A DNA stretch of 64,000 nucleotides from Amycolatopsis camponoti (GTDB lineage Bacteria > Actinomycetota > Actinomycetes > Mycobacteriales > Pseudonocardiaceae). The notes beneath the pieces are model-generated. The model had not been told where the DNA came from and searched no databases. It was given only the letters and a program-made list of their open reading frames with translations. Shown here piece after piece: positions 60,319 to 64,000 of the stretch. The stretch spans positions 3,360,501 to 3,424,500 of the forward strand of contig NZ_CABVGP010000002.1 in the NCBI RefSeq assembly GCF_902497555.1, in the 5' to 3' direction. A program made the position numbers and the translations under genes. Each line of letters opens with the position of its first letter. The first letter of the stretch is position 1.

Positions 60319-61545
60319 ATGCGAACTCCGAAAGTGCTCCTCCTCGCGCTGGCCGTCGTGGCCGGCGCACTGGCATGGCCCGGGACGGCCGGTGCCGCCT
60401 ACAGCGATCCGCTGACGACCACGACCAAGCAGAACCTGGTCTGGCACGCGACGCCGGCCGCCGCGCTGACCGCGCTCGACAACGCCCTGCCGAACGTCAG
60501 CCTCAACACCGTCGTCAACGACACCAGCTACGCCATGACCGGCTGCACGAGCGCCGAAAAGGCCGCGCTGCCCAAAGCGCCGGCCGCCACGAAGTCGTTG
60601 TGCTGGGACTCCGAACGCGCGGGCAGCACGACCTGGGTCCCGCAGGGCATCACGACCTCCGGGGACGCCGACGACGACGGCATGTGGGGCGCGGACAAGG
60701 TCATTCTGTCCGGCTGGCACGGCACCGACGCGCTCGGCCGGTACAACGACGCCCGGATCCAGGCGGTCAACTACAACGACCCCGCCGCGGCCGCCCACCG
60801 GATGATGTACCTCGCCGTGCCGAACAGCACCGGCAGCAGCTTCTCCGCGGCGAAGGCCCACATGGGCGGGATGGCCTGGCTCGGCGACAAGATCTACGTC
60901 ACCGCCGTCGGGAACACCTCGACCGCGATCCGGGTGTTCAGCACCAAGCACATCCTGCAGCTGACCGACACGACGTCGGACGCGATCGGCAAGACCTCGG
61001 CCGGATATGCCGCGTACACCTACAAGTACGCGATGATGCAGGTCGGCTACTACACCTACGCGGGCGGGACCTGCAGCATGGCCTCCGACACGGGCGTGCC
61101 GTGCTTCTCGTCGATCTCCCTGGACCGCAGCACGAGCCCGGCCAGCATCGTGACGACCGAGTACTTCTCCGACCAGAGCCTCCACGGCCGCCTCTACCGC
61201 TTCCCGATGGGCACGGACTACCTGCTCACCGGGACCGCGGCGGAGGCGTTCCGCAGCTCGGTCGGCAACATGCAGGGCGTCCTGTCCCACGACGGCAAGT
61301 GGTACGTCGCCCACAGCTCGGCGACGATCAACGGCCAGCTCTGGGCCCAGACGACCGCGGCGAGCACGGCGGCGACCTGCGGTTCGACGTCCGCCTGCTG
61401 GGCGGTCCACCCGGAGGCGCTGACCTACGACTGGTCGACCGGCCTGGTCTGGTCGCAGTCGGAGTGGTCGACGGCCGACTGCCAGGCGCAGAGCCAGACG
61501 TGCGGCCGGTCGGTGTTCGCGGTCCCGCTGTCCTCGCTGGGTTAG
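60319..61545 (+). CDS. Secreted protein, family member B (propeller-like)
   Basis: 408 residues. Signal peptide (KVLLLALAVVAGALAWPGTAGAA), then a body sharing clear landmarks with the gene at 37614: VPQGITTSGDADDDG, MGGMAWLGDKIYVTAVGNTSTAIRVFSTKHIL (in parts), FSSISLDRSTSP, MQGVLSHDGKWYVAHSS. Function unknown. ATG 60310 is 9 bp upstream; 60319 gives a better signal peptide. Converges with the ArsR gene. Confidence 0.85.
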   Translation: MRTPKVLLLALAVVAGALAWPGTAGAAYSDPLTTTTKQNLVWHATPAAALTALDNALPNVSLNTVVNDTSYAMTGCTSAEKAALPKAPAATKSLCWDSERAGSTTWVPQGITTSGDADDDGMWGADKVILSGWHGTDALGRYNDARIQAVNYNDPAAAAHRMMYLAVPNSTGSSFSAAKAHMGGMAWLGDKIYVTAVGNTSTAIRVFSTKHILQLTDTTSDAIGKTSAGYAAYTYKYAMMQVGYYTYAGGTCSMASDTGVPCFSSISLDRSTSPASIVTTEYFSDQSLHGRLYRFPMGTDYLLTGTAAEAFRSSVGNMQGVLSHDGKWYVAHSSATINGQLWAQTTAASTAATCGSTSACWAVHPEALTYDWSTGLVWSQSEWSTADCQAQSQTCGRSVFAVPLSSLG

Positions 61546-62510
61546 CGGGCGAGCAGGGACGCTCCGAGCGCGGTGATCAGGTAGAGCACCTGGCGCCCGG
61601 AGCGTTCCCGCTCGACCAGCCCGTTCTCCCGCAGGACCGCCAGGTGCTGCGACACCGCGCTGGGTGTCACGCCGAGGGCGCGGGCCAGGTCGGTCGTGGT
61701 GGCGGGGGAGCGCAGCGCTTCGAGGAGCCCGGCCCGCGCGCGGCCGAGCAGCCGGACCGTGCCGCCCGATGGCGCGCGGGTGCCGGCCGTCCACAGGGCG
61801 CCGCGGCCGCGGGCCGGGTAGCGGACCGTCGTCTGCGTGGACGTGCTCCGCTTGACCAGGACGTGCGGGCAGCCGAGCACGACCGGGATCAGGACGAGGC
61901 CGCCGGGACCCCGGTTCACCCGGCGGTCGCCGTCGAGCAGCAGCTTCCCGTTGTCCCAGCGCAAATCCGGGTGCAGGCCGGCGAACAGCCGTTCGGCGCC
62001 GCCCGCGGCCAGCATCCGCGCGCGGTGGGCGACGTCGGCGTCGAGGACGGCCCGGATCCTCGGCCAGTGCGGGGCGAGCAGCCGGTCGTGCGCCTCCCGC
62101 AGCTCCGCGGCGATCGCCGTCAGCCCGGCCGCCGGGCGCTCGGCCAGCTCGGCGACGGTGCCGCGGAGGTCCGACCCGAACACGCGCCCGAGGCTGCGCC
62201 GGACCTGACGCGCGGTCGTCCGCCGCAGCGCGGCCAGATCGTCCTCGATGGACGGACCGGAGCCGCGCGGGGCGGGCACCAGGAACTCCGGCCAGTTGGG
62301 CCGGCCGCTGACGATCAGCGGCCAGGTCCACGGGAGGTCCAGCGGCTCGCGGGTGAGCTCGTCCTCGGCCCAGCGCAGCCACGGCAGCGCGCTCGCCTGC
62401 CGCTCGCGGCCGCCCAGCTGCTGCAGGCACGCGACCGTCTCCGACAGCGGCGAGATCGCGAAGCGGGTCGCCGCGAGCTGCGCGACGTCGAGTTCGATCG
62501 TCAGGGCCAC
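61542..62510 (-). CDS. ArsR-family regulator with DUF5937 N-terminus
   Basis: 322 residues. The last ~80 carry the ArsR winged helix: LLEALRSPATTTDLARALGVTPSAVSQHLAVLRENGLVERERSGRQVLYLI (in parts). The N-terminal ~230 are the DUF5937-type domain (FAISPLSETVACLQQL, LPWLRWAEDEL, GVLIP-like region). GTG 62510 is preceded closely by a CATACT -10-like element, suggesting a leaderless message. Divergent from the MFS gene at 62578 with a palindrome between, so it likely represses that transporter. Confidence 0.9.
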   Translation of the reverse strand: MALTIELDVAQLAATRFAISPLSETVACLQQLGGRERQASALPWLRWAEDELTREPLDLPWTWPLIVSGRPNWPEFLVPAPRGSGPSIEDDLAALRRTTARQVRRSLGRVFGSDLRGTVAELAERPAAGLTAIAAELREAHDRLLAPHWPRIRAVLDADVAHRARMLAAGGAERLFAGLHPDLRWDNGKLLLDGDRRVNRGPGGLVLIPVVLGCPHVLVKRSTSTQTTVRYPARGRGALWTAGTRAPSGGTVRLLGRARAGLLEALRSPATTTDLARALGVTPSAVSQHLAVLRENGLVERERSGRQVLYLITALGASLLAR

Positions 62511-62523
62511 CGTGCCGAGTATG

Positions 62524-62536
62524 TAGCACCGGGCTA
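62524..62536. promoter_or_regulatory. Candidate ArsR operator
   Basis: TAGC-N5-GCTA (62524-62536) in the 67-bp gap between the divergent ArsR and MFS genes. Confidence 0.45.
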
Positions 62537-62577
62537 AATCGTGTCCGGGCCCGGCTCGGGCCCCGAGGATTCGGCGC

Positions 62578-63765
62578 ATGACCCTGCCGACGGCGTACCG
62601 GCGGCTGTGGTGGGCCACCGGCATCGACAACCTCGGCACCGGCGCGTTCACCGCGGCGGTGCCCCTCCTGACCGTCACGGTCACGCACGACCCGCGGCTC
62701 GTCTCGCTCGTGTCGGCCGCGGCGTACCTGCCGTGGTTGCTGCTGTCCCTGCCCGCCGGTGCGCTGGCCGACCGCCACGACCGGGCCGGCCTCATGTGGC
62801 GCGCGCAGGCGGTGCAGGCGGTGCTGGTCGGCGCGACCGCCGTCCTGACCGCTTGCGGCGCGATCGGCATCCCGGTCCTCGTCGTCACGGCGTTCGGGCT
62901 GGGCGCCGGTGACGTCGTCTTCGGCACCGCGGCCCAGGCGATCCTGCCGGACTTGGTCGCGAAGCCGCTGCTGCCGCGCGCCAACGGCCGTCAGCAGGCG
63001 GTCACGACGGTCACCGGGCAGTTCGCCGGCCCGCCACTGGGCAGCCTGCTGTTCGGCGTCTCGGCGGCACTCCCGTTCGGTGTCGACGCCGTCTCGTTGG
63101 CGGTGTCCGCCGTCCTGGTGGCGACGCTGCCCCGGCGGGACCGGGGCGCCCGGACCCGGTCCGCCGTCCGGGAAGGACTGGCGTGGTTGCTGCGGCACCG
63201 GCTGCTGCGCACGCTCGCGATCCTGGTGGGTGTCAACGCCTTCTGCGGCCAGCTCGCCTTCGCGACGCTCGTCCTGCTCGCCACCCGGGTCGTGCACCTC
63301 GACGCGCGCGGCTACGGCCTGCTGCTCGCCGGGGCCGCGCTGGGCAGCGTGCTCGGCGGCCTGGTCAACGCGCGCGTCGTGGCCCGGATCGGCTCCCGGC
63401 CGGCGGTGCTGACCGCGCTGGTCGCGAACATCGGCGCGTTCGCGGGCATCGGCCTGAGCCGCGACGCCGTGGTGCTCGGCGCGTTCCTCGCGGTGAACGG
63501 GTTCGCGACGACGCTGTGGAACATCGTCACCGTCGGTCTCCGGCAGCGGCTGGTGCCGCCGGCCCTGCTCGGCCGGGTCACCAGCGCGTACCGGCTGCTC
63601 GGCTGGGGCCTGCTCCCGGTCGGCACCCTGGCCGGCGGGCTGGTGGCCCACGCGCTGGGGCTGCGGGCGCCGTACCTCGTCGCGGCCGCCGCGCGCGGGC
63701 TCGCACTGGTGGCCGCGCTGCCCGCGCTGGCCGGTCCTTCGTGGACGGATCAGCGCCGCGTGTAG
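62578..63765 (+). CDS. MFS exporter
   Basis: 395 residues, 12 helices of the enterobactin-exporter-like (EntS/MFS_3) group: YRRLWWATGIDNLGTGAFTAAVPLL, LPAGALADRHDRAGLMWRAQ (loop 2-3 signature), GLVNARVVARIGSRPAVLTAL, VTSAYRLLGWGLLPVGTLAGG. Likely expels a drug-like or secondary metabolite. Regulated by the divergent ArsR gene by position. The last 16 bp overlap the convergent partial gene. Confidence 0.92.
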   Translation: MTLPTAYRRLWWATGIDNLGTGAFTAAVPLLTVTVTHDPRLVSLVSAAAYLPWLLLSLPAGALADRHDRAGLMWRAQAVQAVLVGATAVLTACGAIGIPVLVVTAFGLGAGDVVFGTAAQAILPDLVAKPLLPRANGRQQAVTTVTGQFAGPPLGSLLFGVSAALPFGVDAVSLAVSAVLVATLPRRDRGARTRSAVREGLAWLLRHRLLRTLAILVGVNAFCGQLAFATLVLLATRVVHLDARGYGLLLAGAALGSVLGGLVNARVVARIGSRPAVLTALVANIGAFAGIGLSRDAVVLGAFLAVNGFATTLWNIVTVGLRQRLVPPALLGRVTSAYRLLGWGLLPVGTLAGGLVAHALGLRAPYLVAAAARGLALVAALPALAGPSWTDQRRV

Positions 63766-64000
63766 ATCAGCCCCAGCTGATCCACTTCGTCACCCGCGCG
63801 GCCGTGGAAGCCGGCGATCTGCCAGCCGTCCGGTGCGGTGGCGGTCGTGCAGTCCGACGTCTTCGTGCCGCCGGCGAGCGTGCCGCCGCGGTTGGTGGTG
63901 AGGCGGGCGGAGAAGATCCGGGTGTGGCCGTTGTAGCTGCCTCGGCACAGTTCCGCCGAGACCGCGTACTCGCCGTCGGCCAGCGGGTAGGTCCGCGAGG
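63750..64000 (-). CDS. C-terminal end of a lectin-like secreted protein (cut by window edge)
   Basis: 83 residues of the C-terminus plus the stop codon; the gene runs off the right edge. Sequence includes LADGEYAVSAELCRGSYN, TTNRGGTLAGGTKTSDCTT and ends FHGRAGDEVDQLGLIYTRR. The last motif is typical of jacalin-like beta-prism domains attached to secreted actinobacterial proteins. Two Cys (spaced about 30) may form a disulfide. The rest of the protein cannot be known from this window. Confidence 0.75.
   Translation of the reverse strand, partial: SRTYPLADGEYAVSAELCRGSYNGHTRIFSARLTTNRGGTLAGGTKTSDCTTATAPDGWQIAGFHGRAGDEVDQLGLIYTRR

Noticed and set aside
60190..63651. 1153-codon frame on the minus strand near the right end
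   Set aside because: Spans several well-supported genes on both strands; high G+C leaves long stop-free frames.

Overview
The window is about 70% G+C, with GTG starts, ATGA/GTGA gene overlaps and F420/LLM enzymes. It also has secreted proteins with actinobacterial signal peptides, a large ECF/two-component/STAS regulator set and a class E/F-type lipoprotein sortase. All of this fits a filamentous actinomycete chromosome. The gene repertoire and the style of the short intergenic repeats make Pseudonocardiaceae (Amycolatopsis-like) my best guess, which is inference only. I see no rRNA, tRNA, CRISPR array, IS element or prophage.

Layout. 0-7 kb: the N-terminus of enolase (cut by the window edge), a MarR regulator, a secreted amidase, a LysR regulator and a divergent succinate dehydrogenase operon sdhCAB (type B, one cytochrome b anchor). 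7-16.5 kb: a sortase with its likely secreted partner, an LLM oxidoreductase, a DUF1540 protein, a TetR gene with a divergent secreted SRPBCC protein, a secreted (alpha/alpha)6 glycoside hydrolase with a CBM35-like tail, and a K+ channel with an NAD-binding domain. 16.5-28.5 kb: a small Cys-containing peptide gene absent from long-ORF predictions, an RsbQ-RsbP-STAS stress-signalling module, a streptogrisin-like protease, and a dual-HD/LuxR protein.

28.5-37 kb is the clearest accessory unit: a catabolic cluster controlled by an IclR regulator. A six-gene overlapping operon (metal hydrolase, cupin-like protein, HpcH/HpaI aldolase, LLM enzyme, BKACE beta-keto acid cleavage enzyme, SDR) reads left. 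An MHS transporter and a dihydroorotate-dehydrogenase-like protein read right. The perfect palindrome GTTCAC-TTS-GTGAAC occurs upstream of both the transporter and iclR. The substrate is unknown.

37-46 kb: secreted proteins, an ABC exporter with its own two-component system, a PadR/SnoaL pair and a secreted intradiol dioxygenase. 46-49 kb: an ECF41 (SigJ-type) locus with a full-length ECF41 sigma factor, a decayed ECF41 paralogue, an epimerase-type gene plus OsmC-like protein and a cupin. Three matches to the ECF41 promoter (TGTCACA-N16-CGTC type) sit in front of these genes.

49-64 kb: an acyl-CoA ligase, a sigma factor fused to a zinc-finger/transmembrane tail with heptad repeats, and a secreted sugar-dehydrogenase-like protein with PKD repeats. 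A PadR-ABC-FtsX operon, a phage-type glycoside-hydrolase-like protein, an esterase, a second copy of the secreted protein family from 37.6 kb, an ArsR/MFS divergent pair and the end of a lectin-like protein follow. Much of the window is regulator-plus-target pairs facing each other, so operator palindromes can be read directly and are annotated as candidates.
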